NCBI RefSeq assembly: GCF_009730915.1 | Contig: NC_052489.1 | Coordinates: 28,637,916-28,701,915, forward strand | Source: Dioscorea cayenensis subsp. rotundata | Taxonomy: Eukaryota; Streptophyta; Magnoliopsida; Dioscoreales; Dioscoreaceae | Reading direction: 5' to 3' | Length of the DNA stretch: 64,000 nt | Shown here: piece by piece, positions 48,822 through 62,226 of the stretch | How positions within the stretch are numbered: position 1 is the stretch's first letter | Layout: every line of letters begins with the position of its first letter | Position numbers and translations under genes: made by a program | Notes under the pieces: model-generated | Database searches by the model: none | Seen by the model: the letters and a program-made list of their open reading frames with translations, nothing else | What the model was told of the DNA's origin: nothing

Positions 48822-50308
48822 TTCAGAATATATAATTGCATTTGGTAACAAACATATACCATTCTTAATAAACTAACCAGATCCAAAGTGTTTTGAAGGC
48901 CAATAACGATCCAGCCCAAGGCTCAAAATCCGGGCCCATTATTCTAAAGAACCACTACTGTTATTTGGAAAATTAAATGGATAATCAAGTTAATACATAA
49001 CTTAATATAATTTTAGTTTGTAATAAAAAAACAAAATATACTTTAAAAAAAAAGAAAAATTAAAGTTACATAATATGTGTCTTTTTTTTTTTGGGACACA
49101 GTGCACAAGCCATAGAGTCAGGGGCATGCACAGGATCATAAATTGAACATCTAATCATGTACCCTCACCTAGAGATGCAGGACTCTGGTGACAAACCCGA
49201 GCCCACACCAGGGACCTAAAACCACCACTTACTACAGGAAGAATTTGAACTCGGAATAATAAAAGTCTTCTACCTCAATCTTACGCAAGTGGGATCGTGC
49301 GTTGAGGTATGAGCTCGTTGGCAGATAGATATTGTTTTCTTTCACCATATTATTTTCAGAGTAAATAACTTTTAAAATTAAAATAAATATTGATTATAAA
49401 AGTTAAAACATAGTTTCAAAAATAAGAAAATAATAATATACGTATAACAAGATAAATGAGATTTCAACTAAACAAAGTAATGTATCATTTCCAAAGTAGT
49501 TTCAAACTTTTTCTAAAATAAACTCTTCTCGATAAATACACTAAAAAACAACTTTTATTAATAATGAAATTTAATCACTTTTTCTTTATAAAAAAAAAGA
49601 AAAGATATCCAGATAACTAGGGACAAAAATCAAAGAGATATATATAATTAATTAATTATGTGTATATGAAATATCATTATCCTCACTTTTGCATTATGAA
49701 TATACATGGTTATAGTGATACTGTTTTCTTTTCTAATTTGTACATTCCTTAGCTTAGTGTGTTGAATAATGCAAAAGGTGGCCAAACGCATTAAGGTTCC
49801 AGCTTAGGCAAGCTTTCTTCATACATTGCCTTTTTTCTCCAATACTATAAAGACATGATTAACTCATTCTAATTACTTTGTTTAGTTTCATTCTTTTTTT
49901 TTTTTTAAAGAAAAAAAGATAAAGTTTAGTGCAAATTGTCATTAAGCACTATAAATCCGACAAAAAATTTTCACATCACTAAACCTCATATTCACAATGA
50001 TTTCCAAAATCCGCGTCTGTTTTTGTTTATTATTTTTCTATAAATAGTTAAAGCATGATTTTAAATAATAATTATTTAATAATCAATAAAATTAAAATAG
50101 TAATAGTCACCGTCTCAATATATGAGGAATAAAATATTTGATTTTCATTCAAAAAATCCAAAGTTCTACTTCTCTTAATAACTAGTTGAGGCGTAATAAA
50201 GTGTATGTACCGTGGCATGTCCATATTGCAGAAATTCAGAGTTTTACTCTTTTTTATGCATTGTTAAGATATAATAAAGTGTATGTGCCATGACTTATCC
50301 CGATTATC

Positions 50309-50335
50309 AAATAATAATAATAATAATAATAATAA
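50309..50335. repeat. (ATA/AAT)n microsatellite
   Basis: Nine AAT-type units in intergenic DNA. Confidence 0.9.
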
Positions 50336-50674
50336 AGCAATAATAATGAAACTGTGGTTTCCATAAAAAGAAAAAAATAAATTGTCAAATAGATGAAGCC
50401 GGATAAGGATGATAATGACAAACCATTTAAATCGTTTTTGTTATCTTTAATAAAATGTCTTGTTCTATTGGGGTCACTGTTTAATTATTTGTGGTTTACT
50501 TGAACCACACTTCTCTTCATATTATTTGTATGGTTTGAAAAAATTATGAATATTATAAAATTTAACATCGACTTACGCAGTTACGTGTTGATATACAATC
50601 AACTAGCATTTTATAGGCAATTAGAAATACAAGTTAGGTTAGTAATACATAATCCATTATTAATACACTCCCTC

Positions 50675-50705
<31 letters not shown>

Positions 50706-51223
50706 CCAAAAAAATCAAGTTAGAAGATTCCAGTTCAACTATTAAATAATAGTCTCAACTTTCAGATGAAAATAAATATACCCAACATTGTATCTAACTA
50801 AGAATTCAACACTCTTATGCCCCTTATGATGAATATTCCTTTCTGATTATTATTTTTTGGATATCATTAGTATTTTGCGTTCATCCATAATTATTTTTCT
50901 CTTGTCGAGCTTTATTTTTACCGTCTGTAAATTACGAGGTCTTCAATCATATTATTAACATTTTATTTTTAATCTTTTGGTTCTTTTTAACTATATATTC
51001 TCTTTTTATTTAACAAATTATATTATTTATCAATCTTGTCTTAAAAACAAAAAATAAAAAATAAAGGTAAAAACAAAAAACAGAAACAAAAAATACACAC
51101 ATATATAGCTGCTTTGATTCCCAAGATAGTTTGATTACAAGGATGGATGCCTTAGCATTACATCAGTCATATTAAAGAAGCCTTGGCTTCATCATTAATT
51201 AAGATGATATTTCATAATTAATG

Positions 51224-51254
<31 letters not shown>

Positions 51255-51261
51255 GTGAAGA

Positions 51262-53544
51262 TCAAGGGTTCTTGGTCTGCTGAATCTCCACAACTGTGTA
51301 ATACTCCTTTCCATTAATCTCATGTTGATCACCATTAATCACACTCTTTGGTAACTCCATGGATTTACTGCCTTTCTTCTCCTCTGAGTTTTCACCTTCT
51401 TGATCTTTTGCCTTACCCCATATCAGCATATAAAGACCAATCACAATAATCACTGCACCAATAATCCTAAAACACCAACAAAAAATATATATTAATACAA
51501 AATTAATTGTATTAATTAATTATTAATTTATATCAACCATATATATATGTATACCTTCCCACTGTGATATTTTCTGAAAGAATGAAGGAGCCAAGAACAG
51601 CCACTATGATCATGACTAGTGGATTGAAGGCAGTCACAAAAACAGGACCTCTCTCCTTCATCACTATCCCTTGCACATAATAAGCAACTCCAGAACATAC
51701 AATCCCCTGCATATATATTTATTTATATTTATATTTATAAATTATCCATAATTAATTAATATAAGAGTATTAAAATTATTATTCTAATTATTTTACCGAG
51801 TAAACAGCAGTAAAAAGACCATCATTCCACCCAACTTTCCAAGCCTTAGTGTTTCTCTCCATCACTAGTGCAACTGCACCGCTTTCAATCATACCAAAGA
51901 AACATATCAATGTTGCCAATGAGAGTTCTGCCGGATATGATTTCAGTGTATGTGACTGTCAAAAATAAAAAAATTCATTTATTAATTAGTAAAAACTTAA
52001 TTAATATGTACTTAATTAAAAAAAAATTATTAAAAATTACTTGTAGTATGAAGAAAGCCGCCCAACAAAAACAACTAAAGAGCAACATGAATGTGCCGAG
52101 AAGAAAATGAGCATTGCTACTTGAAGATGTATCCTCTTGGTCATGGCCTTTTGTCCACATCATATGCACAATTGCACCTTTATATATTATCATAACTAGT
52201 GCACCAATAACTGTTATAATTGTACCGCAAATTTTTGCTTGGCTCCGTAAACTCTTTATTTTAATTTTCTCCATCCTATGTCATCAAAATAATATACATT
52301 AGATATTCATATCAATATTTGTTTTATTATCTATATAAAAAATATATATATGCACGTGTGTGTATAAATACCTGAGTATAACAGCGAGAACGAAGGTCAT
52401 CGCTGGAAGTACATTATAAAGGGCGGCGGAGAAGCTGGCGGAGGTAGCCTTGGTTCCCATGTAGTAAAAGTTTTGGTCAAAAACAGGTCTGTAATTGAAA
52501 GATGAAAAGAATTTTATTAGATTAATTTTTTAATATGTTATTATTTAAAATTAAATTTATCAAAGTTTTGTTTGAGAAGAATAATTTTACTTACTCTAGT
52601 AGTCCTAGAAGCAATATCTTTGCGAAGCAAGATGCTGTCATCTTGGGTCTCACCTTCCTGCACACCAAAAATAATTAAATATATTTTTTTATATTCTGAT
52701 AAAATAAAATAAATCATAATTTATTGAAAAGAAAAAGACATTGTTACAAAGAACAAAAAGACTGAACTAAAACATAAAAACTAAGACTGCATTAGAGAGA
52801 TTAAGTGACAAAAGTAAATATTATGTGTTTAATATATTCTTTATTAAACAAAAAATAATAATTAAATATTTTCTTTATTTTGTTTGTTTAAAAAAAGTAA
52901 AGGAATGTTATGTGTTTAAAGTAGATATATATATATCATGGGTTGTTGGCATGTTTAGCAACAGCATTGCGTCTCATGTATCATCATCAATCATAAATCA
53001 CTTTTAAGTAATAATTAATATCGCTTATATATATCATGTATCACTAACAAGTTCCATGAAACACAAACTGCAAGATTAATTAATGTTTCATACATGTTAG
53101 TTTTCATATATAAATATAAGATATTACAAATATATTAATTATAAACATAGTGAAGGGAGAGGAAAGAAAAACTTATTGATATTTTACCATATTTTAAAAA
53201 TATATTAATTAATTCCTATTTATCACATATTATTTATTCCTTTATTTTATAAGTTGGCCATGCATATTTGGACGTAGAATCTATTCTCTCACACACACAT
53301 ATATGTATATATAATCTATATAATAAGATCGAAATGATCGAAAATATATATACCGTTCAAACCAGAGAGCGAAAGGAGCCATAACCACGGCGGCGATACC
53401 ATTCCGGTAGACGACGAGCACATAATGACTCATACCACGCTTAAGTGATAAAACAGAGACAATATACAAGCCGGCAAAACCAAACTGTAAAAACACCATA
53501 GCCAAGTATGGTTTCACCTTCTTCATTACTTCTCCAACACCCAT
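51262..53544 (-). CDS. WAT1-related (nodulin MtN21/EamA) transporter
   Basis: Seven exons, all GT-AG and phase-consistent, give 373 residues: 53354-53544, 52595-52657, 52372-52488, 52041-52275, 51797-51955, 51555-51706 and 51262-51466. The protein begins MGVGEVMKKVKPYLAMVFLQ and holds two EamA repeats. Hallmarks are YRNGIAAVVMAPFALWFERK, FDQNFYYMGTKATSASFSAA, YNVLPAMTFVLA, KGPVF-equivalent ERGPVFVTAFNPLVMIIVA and GRIIGAVIIVIGLYMLIWGKAKD. About ten membrane spans are expected. The soluble tail (about 50 residues) is Glu/Lys-rich. Arabidopsis WAT1 is a tonoplast auxin exporter and UMAMIT relatives export amino acids; the substrate here is not predictable. The start at 53544 is preferred over the in-frame ATG at 53640 because the family begins at this point. 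Intact. Confidence 0.92.
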
Positions 53545-54315
53545 CCTGTGTGTGTGTGTTTTGTTTCTATCTATATAAAAATAGAAGATAAAAATTAAGA
53601 CCAACTCTTGTGATTTGATGAGACTCTCAAGCTCACACAAGAAGCTATATATAGAGGAGTAACAAGGCCTTTGATTGATAGTGCATGTACTAAAACGTAG
53701 GGTAGTCTACCTACTTTAGGATTCTATTATCCACAAAACAAAGAATGTTTAATGGGACATGTATGTTAGAGATATATTTCAAAAGGAAAGTATAATAATT
53801 AAGAGTGTCATGGGTGTTCACCAACTTTTTATTTTTATTTTTTTGAATTTTTATGATTATTATTTGATATATTAATAATCCTGATTGGAGGAAGGCTTGG
53901 TGGACTTCTTTTTATGAGTGCGTAGTGATGCATTTGTAGTGTTATGGGGGGATTTGTGTTGTTGGTGCGGTCATGTTAGGATGGCAAAATGCAAAGGATT
54001 GTGATCATGAGCTTATCTCTCATATATTTATTATGTGGAGAAAAAACTTTGGTCAAACTGTTTTTTTTTTTTTCTATTTTAAATTAATTTTTTTCTCTCA
54101 TTTATATATATGTTTACTTTGACCAATGTATTAGTACTTGTAATAGTTTATGTGGTTTATTAATTTGATTAGTGGTTGAATTTTTGTGGCTAAACGAGGC
54201 CGCTTTGGTTTGTGTTGTTTTGTTAAAATGGAGAGTGACTTGGATTCTCTAATTCACCACCACCACTTAGCAAAGTTGTGATTTGGAACATTCTAATGCA
54301 TGTACTCTTGGGAAG

Positions 54316-54318
<3 letters not shown>

Positions 54319-54361
<43 letters not shown>
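54319..54361. repeat. (TTA)14 microsatellite
   Basis: Uninterrupted TTA run; a second of similar kind lies at 54719-54757. Confidence 0.95.
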
Positions 54362-54716
54362 TTCCCTTTTAATATGATTTGTTCCAAGTTCCACTTGCTA
54401 ATGAAGTCCTGTTTACTTTACTTTTGAGATGAATGAATTATGATTTTTATACTGTTGGAGGACTGATAAGTTTTTAGTATAATTTATTCTTTGTACTTAC
54501 CGTTGTTTCTATTGATCTTGTCTTTTTTAACCAATGGATTTACAAGGGCCTCCGGTTTTACATTAAATTATTGATTTTATTTCATCATTTACATATATAT
54601 ATTAAGAGAAATACTTAATTCATTTTTTCAAAGCTTTAATTATGTACAAATATTCTAAAAATGCTATTCATTTTTTATCCATCTGATTTTCTTCATATAA
54701 ACAAATAAAGAGTTTT

Positions 54717-54718
<2 letters not shown>

Positions 54719-54757
<39 letters not shown>
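54719..54757. repeat. (ATT)13 microsatellite
   Basis: Uninterrupted ATT run. Confidence 0.95.
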
Positions 54758-55229
54758 TTTGACAAGTTTCAATTTCAAGAAAATACAAGACGAAGACTAC
54801 ATGTAGAGTTAAAAAAATGACAAGCAAATAACTGGATATTGTACCCTCAAAACATATTAGTTATATTTTTTAGGTATTTGAACCAAGTATTTTTTTTATA
54901 AATCAAAGACTGTAAACTAGTTTTGGGTAAAGTATTAAAAACTCTATAAGAGTCTAACTCAAGCCTCTACAATTTGGGCCAATCTTGTTGGTAACTTATT
55001 GCCAAATTTTGAAGGAGAAAAAAAAGAATGAATTTTTATTTTTCATATTACTTATATATTTTCCATAAAATCTATGAACATCTACCATGAAAAAACAATA
55101 ATATACTTTGTGTATAATAATAAAGCAATCTAAAAGGAAGAACCAGCAATGTTTTTTAATTCAGGACCCACAACCACAAGGCAAGGTTGCTTACATTGTG
55201 AGACATTCCATTTAAGATGATTTTTTTTT

Positions 55230-56150
55230 CCTTCTAGTAATACATGTCAAAAAAAGAAGAAAAGAGAAAGAGATGTAGAAATACTTCTTTTCTTAAGAAA
55301 AATCATACAAGTTAGTGTTTTTTTCTGCAATTAATTAGCAGGAAAATTGTCCTTTTTAATTTCTTTTTATGAAGATAAAAGCAGAGATCCAGGGATGCTT
55401 TTTTTTTTTCTAAAGAAAACCATACAAGATAATGTTTTTTTTTTTCTGCAATTAATCAGCAGAAGAAATGTTCCTTTTAATTTAAGCTGTCAATTGCCCT
55501 AAAAGAGATACAGATTTTTTTTTTAATAAATCTTGAAAATAAAATTAAGTGTCATGACTTAATCTGCTTTTCTGCAATTAAGTAGCCTAAAAAAATTGTC
55601 TTGCTTCATAATTTTTGCTTTTCAATTTCTTTAAGTGAGATTCAGAAATACTTTTTTCAAAGGAAATCATACGATCAAATTAAATGTCGTGATTCGATGT
55701 GTTTTTACAATTAATTAGCCGAAAAAAATCTTGTTTCTTAATTTTTGCTTTTCAATGCTCTAAGAGAGACTTCTTTTCTAAACAAAATCATACAAATCAA
55801 ATCAAACTGTCATGACATGGTAGTGTTTTTCACAGTTAATTAGCAGAAATAATGTCTTGTTTCTTAATTTTTTTGCTTTTCAATTGCTCTGAAAGAGATT
55901 TAGAAATATTTCTTTTTTATAAAGCAAATCCTGAAAATCAAATTAACTGTGATGATTTGGTGGTGTTTTTCTGCAATCAATTATCAGAAAAAATGGCTTG
56001 TTTCTTAACATTTTGTTTTCCAATTGTTCTAAGAGAAAATCATTTACTTTTTCTAAAGAAAATCATGCTGATTAAATAAACTCTCATCTTGATGCTTTTT
56101 TTTCCTGCAATTAATTATCAGAACAATAAAAAAATCTTGTTAATTAATCT
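55230..56150. repeat. Diverged tandem array, about 125-bp unit, 7 copies
   Basis: The quasi-palindromic block CTGCAATTAATTAGCAG recurs, with changes, near 55326, 55449, 55569, 55705, 55830, 55968 and 56106, spaced roughly 120-140 bases apart. Between copies the same order repeats: TTGTTTCTTAATTTTTGCTT, TTCAATTGCTCTAAGAGAGA, AGAAATACTT, TTTCTAAAGAAAATCATAC, AAATTAACTGTCATGA. Units differ at many positions and in length, so the array is old. No coding frame runs through it. Confidence 0.8.
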
Positions 56151-56951
56151 GCAATCAGCTATTTTGTCAGTCAAAACTCATCAGCAGTCAAGATAACAAG
56201 ATTGAAAGAAAGAGCACTAGATCGAATTAATGTTTTATAATATGATCATGAAGTTATCTTAAGCGATGAAATCATCGATATATTGCGCTTCCTTTAAACC
56301 TCAAATCCTTTATTTAACAATATTCTTTCAAGTTGTGGAGGAAAAAAAAAATAGCAAACTTAGCTTACAACTGCAGCCAATCTGTCTTTTAAGTACTGTT
56401 TTCTTTGATGTTTCTGTTGAGTGCCTCATCAAAAAACATTTGAAAACCACAAATGGTTGGTATCATGGACTAGAAAAGCTCTCAATTATGAACTCTTTTT
56501 TTTTATCGACATTTTTTTTTTTGACCGACGGTCATAGAGGACCATAAAGTTCAGTCAATGTGCTTTGAATCAGCTCCCAATTGCCTCTGCCAAGCTGCTT
56601 TTTTTTTCTGTGACTTTCTTTAAAAAATTTGCTCTTTTCTGTGACATGATACAATGATTAGCCGTAAAGTTAGGAACTAAAGCATGTTGCCGTTGATCTG
56701 TTTTTATATTATTCATGATACACGGAAAGATTATTGCATACCGGAGCATGTTATCGTATCACATTCATACGATGGTACAAGAATTACATAAATGAAAATC
56801 CCCTGCGAAGAACAAAAAGTGAAAGTAAATGGTTTGTACAGACACCAATGAATCTGTCAGATTGTTTAAGCAGGTATAAATGGTAAAAGAAAAGCATTTG
56901 ATCATGAAGAAAACAAACATGCACAGAATGATAAAAATAAATCATTGTTTG
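56151..56951. other. Intergenic, nothing recognised
   Basis: AT-rich single-copy-looking DNA between the tandem array and the solo LTR. Frames at 56266-56547 show no family resemblance. Confidence 0.4.
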
Positions 56952-58808
56952 TGTTAGTTCCGCCGGTGTGGTTTGTGGGTTTAGAGAACAATCAATTAAG
57001 GAAATCTTACACAAACCAAATAAAAGAAGACACGAAATTGGTAACCCAATTCAGCCTCCACTCGTCTACGTCTGGGGGGCCAAGCCTGGAGAAAACAATC
57101 CACTAAGGCCATCTCCAACCCAAAACTCTATATTTAGTGTTTCAGTACTAAAAAATACAGCTTCTACAGTGAAAGTTTCTCCGACCATCATCTCTATTTT
57201 TAACTCTAAAATAAAATATTTTACAAATATTCTTTTTTATTTCACAATTTATATATTCATACTATCCACAATTTATATCGCTGATAGTGTATATTTTAAG
57301 ATTATTTTCTATGTTTTTATCTTATCGCTTATGTAATTTTCGTTAATTTAATGAATTTATAATTCACAAATTATTTTCTTTAATTTGATATGTCTTTATT
57401 AATTAAAAAATATAAAATTAAATTATAACTTATTAATTTAATTAAATTATAAAGTTATAAATATAAATTGTAAAAGAAATAAAACAAAAAAATTTAAAAA
57501 AAGAATTTAAAAAAATAGAAAAATCAAAAACTGAAAAAAATCAAAAATAGAAATAAAAAAATAAAATAAAAATAAATATAAATTTAAAAAAATTAAAAAG
57601 CAAAAATTAAAAAAACAAAATTAAAAAAAGAATTAAAAACAGAAAATCAAAACCGAAAATCAAAACAAAAATAAAAAATAAAATAAAAAATATAAATTTA
57701 AAAAATTAAAAGAAAAATTAAAAATAAAATTAAAAAAAGAATTAAAAAAACTGAAAATCAAAACTGAAATTAAAAACAGAAATAAAAAATAAAATTAAAA
57801 TTAAAATAACGTTGATACAGTGGCGCGCAGAATTGCGCGCCACTGTAGCAAGTTCTCATTTTGGCGCCCAAAATAGCACATGGTTGGAGATTTTAGGCGC
57901 CAAATCCAACCCAGAACGTCACATTTGACGCTGGGTTGGAGATGCCCTAAACGAGGTGAAAAATATATGAGTACAAACACTTTGTCACTCACTCTCACAA
58001 ATAAAGATCATTACCCTCTCTAAATTGTCTAGTGTTCACACACTCTTTTCCTCGAGAGTCGCACCCAATCTCAGAGCAAGGTAATTTATATAGACGCCTT
58101 AACGTCCCAAAAATAGTCCATACTTTTTTTTTAAATCTCCGCGGCTACTAACATTAGAACCTTCCAAAATTAGCTGTTGCAACTCTTGTTGTAACATAAC
58201 TTGCAACATAGCCTGCTAACTTTACTGAGTTCTGATACGTTGCGAACGACCTCAACACCCATCAACCTCTCGGTCATGCTTAGTCCGAGTCGGTGCAGCC
58301 CGATCTCTCGATTTCGACTACCGGCAACTAGCCTACCTCTTCAGTTCCTCACCACGCAGTCCCCTCGCAAGGGGCACACGTCTTTGTGCGTCTTCATGAA
58401 AATATCCAAACTTGATTTTTAATTCACTCAAGTTTGGCCTTCAAATCTTCCCATGAATAGATCTTCAATCAATCATTCCAATAATGCAAACAATAGGCAT
58501 GCCTTCAATCATAACCTTGATAGTCTTCAATCATACTTATTAAGGTTCTTAAAATTATATCTTTAATAGCTTTCAATCATACCATTGATAGGTATTTCTT
58601 CAATCAAACTCCATCCATATTTAGTTTCCAATCAAATCACCTAAATATGGTATTGATATCATCTTGCCTTCAAGTTGTAACACATACCAAAAGTAGCTCC
58701 ACCAAGATCTCCCAAAATATTTACCTCCAATCCAAGACTTTTTGTCATGTCATCATTTATGCCACGTCGATGTCTAATCATGCCAATTAAAATACTTTTG
58801 CACTAACA
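56952..58808. mobile_element. Solo LTR of an LTR retrotransposon (fossil), split by a MITE
   Basis: Begins TGTTAG and ends CTAACA, and is flanked by the 5-base duplication GTTTG at 56947-56951 and 58809-58813. No internal retroelement coding region is present, so this is a solo LTR left by recombination. Removing the nested MITE leaves about 1.0 kb of LTR. The family is not certain (Copia suspected from length and ends). The perfect duplication suggests moderate age. Confidence 0.7.
57107..57947. mobile_element. PIF/Harbinger-type MITE inside the solo LTR
   Basis: 841 bases, flanked by TAA (57104-57106 and 57948-57950), the three-base duplication of PIF/Harbinger elements. Ends are GGCCATCTCCAACCCA and, on the other strand, GGGCATCTCCAACCCA. 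The interior is strongly A-rich. Near the right end a GC-rich palindrome lies at 57818-57845. The sequence on either side of it belongs to the LTR, so this insertion is younger than the LTR. Confidence 0.8.
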
Positions 58809-58813
58809 GTTTG

Positions 58814-60670
58814 CATCCTTTACAAACATTTCGACAATTGTTCATTATCATGTCTATCCAATATTAAGTGTTTCATGAATGATCTTTTTCATATAAAGAA
58901 AGAAAAGGTATTTCAAATAATAGAAACAGATTAGTAAAAGTTCCATAAATAAATAAATAAATAATAAAAAAAATTAAAAAAAAAACAGATTTGTAAAAGT
59001 TGCAATGAGAGGACCACATTGACAGTGTGAATGTAAACAATTTGAACTGAAATTGTAAGATAAATCAATCATGTTCATGAACATAATTATAACTTGAGGA
59101 CATAAAAACATGGTCTCACATGACTCTTTCACCTTTTCGGAAAGTATTCCTCGTCAGAAATCACTTAAAGGACTCGAAAGATCTATGAAATGTAAGTTTA
59201 GCTGAAACATTCATGCGGATACGAAAAACAAGAGACGTATTTGAAATGATGAACCAAATCATAACTTTGTATAAAGTCATAGCATGAAATCAATGTAAAG
59301 ATCAATGTGATTTAGCAGTTAATGCCAAAACTAAAGAATTGTCAGCAATCAATGATGAAACAAGGAATAGTTTCAGTAATTCTCCTGAATTTCTGACAGA
59401 TTACTTAAGCATTTGAAACACACCACTTGAATTATGCATTTGATGTTAAAACAATTAGTGATTTCAGAATTTTTGAACCATAATTCATATTTTTGGAAGA
59501 CAATTGATTAATAAAGATTTTTAAAGGTTCATGAAATTTAATCCCTGCCAGACCTTTGCATGACAACATCCCAACATAAATCTTAAGATTCTCTTTGCCA
59601 ACTCTTTTCATCACATGTTTTTTAGATGACTATTGATCCATTAAAAAAGAAAAGGCATTCAAATTGATAGGAATCCATCATGGAAAAGTTCAAGTATTTT
59701 ATTTAAGTTTGTATTGGCTCGTTATGATTTCAGATGGTTCAAATCATACCCCTGAACTTTTCAAGCCTACATCTTTTTTTGTTTATGAATGATGAATGGT
59801 GCAAACATGTTTCAGAGGATAACATGGAAAAAAAACCGAAAAACCAAAATAAATGTCATGGTCACTAAAGTCCCCTGGAAAATTAGGGCAACCTAACATT
59901 AATTAGGGTTTTCCAATCCACAAAACAGCAACATGATCTGAGCTTTCAAGCAAAGCATGGAAGATATGTGGAGAAACAAGATTAGTAAAAGATTCCTGGC
60001 ATGATGTTAAAAAGTTTTGCATCAGAAAAAGGAAAAACAATCCTCTTTCCAAACTTTGACAATTCTAACTTCTGAACAATTTGTAAGAGAGATCTAACTA
60101 ACCTTAAATTATCCTGAAAGCCACAAAGCCAAGATTAAAGGAAAACAATTTCTGATGTTGATAAAAGAGTTCTCCTGAACAAAGCAGCATGGAGAAGCCA
60201 GCCCTAACTTTTGGTTCAAAACTTCAAATTACAATAAAAAGCACGTTGAATAAACATCTCCTAATTCAGCAAATTATATTCAATTAACAGTTCGACAAAC
60301 CAACAATGACAAATTCCACAGCAGCGTGAAATAGAAATAAATCGGCATTTCAAATCCCATCAATCTCCTCTGTCAATACATATTATAGGGCAAAGAAAGG
60401 CTGCCAACAAACTGAGAATTAAAACAACCGTTCAATTTTAAAAAGTCTTGCGGCTAAGATTTCCCTTCAATGAAGCAAAACTGAGAAGAAGACTGAATGA
60501 AGTCCACAGCCATATCAGAAAACGAGGTTCTGGCCTCCTAAATCATTCTACGACATTCACTATTGACATATCCGGTTGCATACCAAATGTTTTGAGTAGA
60601 ATCATCAGCTCTCCTAGAAGAAACATCTATGAGTCATTTGTAATCAGACAAGGGATATGATCTTGGAACT
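58814..60670. other. Intergenic or 3' UTR-like DNA
   Basis: AT-rich, no coding exon recognised. If the possible last exon at 60671-60693 is real, the part just below 60670 would be the 3' UTR of that minus-strand gene. Confidence 0.35.
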
Positions 60671-60693
60671 CTAATCACTTTCGTCTTCACCAC
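60671..60693 (-). CDS. Possible last exon of a minus-strand gene
   Basis: On the minus strand a good acceptor (TTTTGGTTTTGCAG) is followed by 23 bases that read, in phase 2, G-G-E-D-E-S-D and stop (TAG at 60671-60673). Short acidic C-termini coded by tiny last exons are common. The gene itself cannot be named, and its upstream exons were not found in the remaining window; they could lie beyond the transposon nest past 64000. Confidence 0.3.
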
Positions 60694-62068
60694 CTGCAAA
60701 ACCAAAATAGGAGAAGGTTAGCTTGGCCATGCTAGTTAAGTACATACAAGTCCTGAACAAAATAAAATATGTCAATTATGGTTACACATATCATGACATT
60801 CAAAGCGAACATGTTCTTATAAGGAAAATATAACACGTGCATACATGCGTGCATGTGTATATATATTGAGCATGTTTGATGGGCAATGCCCTATAAGACA
60901 TCAAATTAAATAATATAATGCCGACAACTTCTAAAATAAACTACACCACAGGTTGCAGGGAACTGGCTGCTGGAAGTATGAAAATATGCCTATGCTGAGC
61001 GATATTTCTCTACTTGACCTTTTGAGTAGCCATGGCTTCATTGAGCTTTATTCATGTGTAATGTTTGCTTCACTTGTGATCTAACCATGACACTGCAGAC
61101 AAGGGAGAGGATACGAGAGGCTTCTAAAGCTGTAAGCAAATCATCTATTCAGATCTTAACTTGCATGTGAATATTCTACCACATATAAATGCCTTTCATC
61201 AGTCATGTTAAAAGCCGGGAAATTCTTCACCAGCCCTAGGAATGCAAACAATTTTCTCTGAAAAAAGTCAACACCTTTAGGAAACTAAGACTTCCACATC
61301 AGCATCCCCCTTTGGCCACCTTCTCGCTAGTGAACACCCCCAATTATTATTATATTATATACACCCCCTACGGAAGTCCAAGTTAAAAATTTTTACACTA
61401 ACTGATCATTTATCTTCTATTTTCTCAAAATGGATGAAGAGAAGGTTAAGGGGCAGTTTGACAGCCTTATAAAAGTTTTAAGTTGTTCTTATGCTCATAG
61501 AGGTATATAAGCAAATAATAGTGACTTTTATAGACATGCAAACAAACATGTTTACATGGGTATATTAACAAATACATATTTTTGCAGGAGTACGCAATAA
61601 AAAATTTCTTCCTTACACGTACTGGTCAGTTCCTCCTGTTTCAAGTATAATTTGGGAAAGTGGTGAAGCAAGCGGCAATTACCCTGCTTCATATTAAAAG
61701 AACACAAAGTGGGGAGTTAGGTCCCTCACTTTCCCCAAGTGAACTAAATTTTGATGAACCGGTAGAAAGGGGTTATAACTTCATATCCATCATGTCAAAA
61801 TCTTTGATGGATAAAATCATGCTTAGTTACCACCACCACCCATCACATAAAAATTAGGTTTAAGCCAAACTATGGATAGCGATATTATTATTGACTAGGT
61901 TGGCCTGTTAATGTTTCATGTGCTTGATACCAGATAGAAAGAAAGATATAAAATAATAGTAGCATTTCCAACAACCATCCTGGGAAATACTCTAAATTCG
62001 GAAATTAATGTTAAATAAATTTTCTCCCTAAAATTTGAGCTTGTCTATATGTGTTTGGCTCTTGGCGT
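60694..62068. other. Unassigned DNA, possibly intronic
   Basis: No clear exon. A segment at about 61096-61131 has splice-like borders on both strands but no recognisable protein. The plus-strand frame at 61660-61857 looks random. Confidence 0.35.
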
Positions 62069-62226
62069 CAGTGTTATTAAAAGCGAGAAAGGTGCTCGCA
62101 TAGGCGCTCAGGCGAGGCAAGGCTCTAGTGCCTTCAATGAGGCGAGCCCAAAGTAGCGCTTTTTTTGCAGGCGACAGTATAAAAAGCACACCTGTCTTTT
62201 TTTTATTTTATTTAATGCTATCAGCC

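Larger units (their letters stand above)
44020..51261. other. 7-kb intergenic region
   Basis: The upstream part (44020-44400) is the ERF promoter, including a GA tract (44294-44310). The rest is AT-rich with TA and AAT microsatellites, one tRNA-derived SINE (47.6-47.85 kb) and a SINE-like patch at about 49.1-49.3 kb with a B-box-like GAGTTCAAATTC on the minus strand. No coding exon recognised. Confidence 0.5.
53545..55229. other. Promoter of WAT1-type gene and intergenic DNA
   Basis: AT-rich with two TTA microsatellites (54319-54361 and 54719-54757). No gene seen. Confidence 0.5.

Noticed and set aside
48731-50749. Frames with YIYIYIY runs
   Set aside because: Translations of TA microsatellites.
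61096-61131. Splice-bordered segment on either strand
   Set aside because: Acceptor and donor consensus occur on both strands and the short peptides match nothing; chance cannot be excluded.
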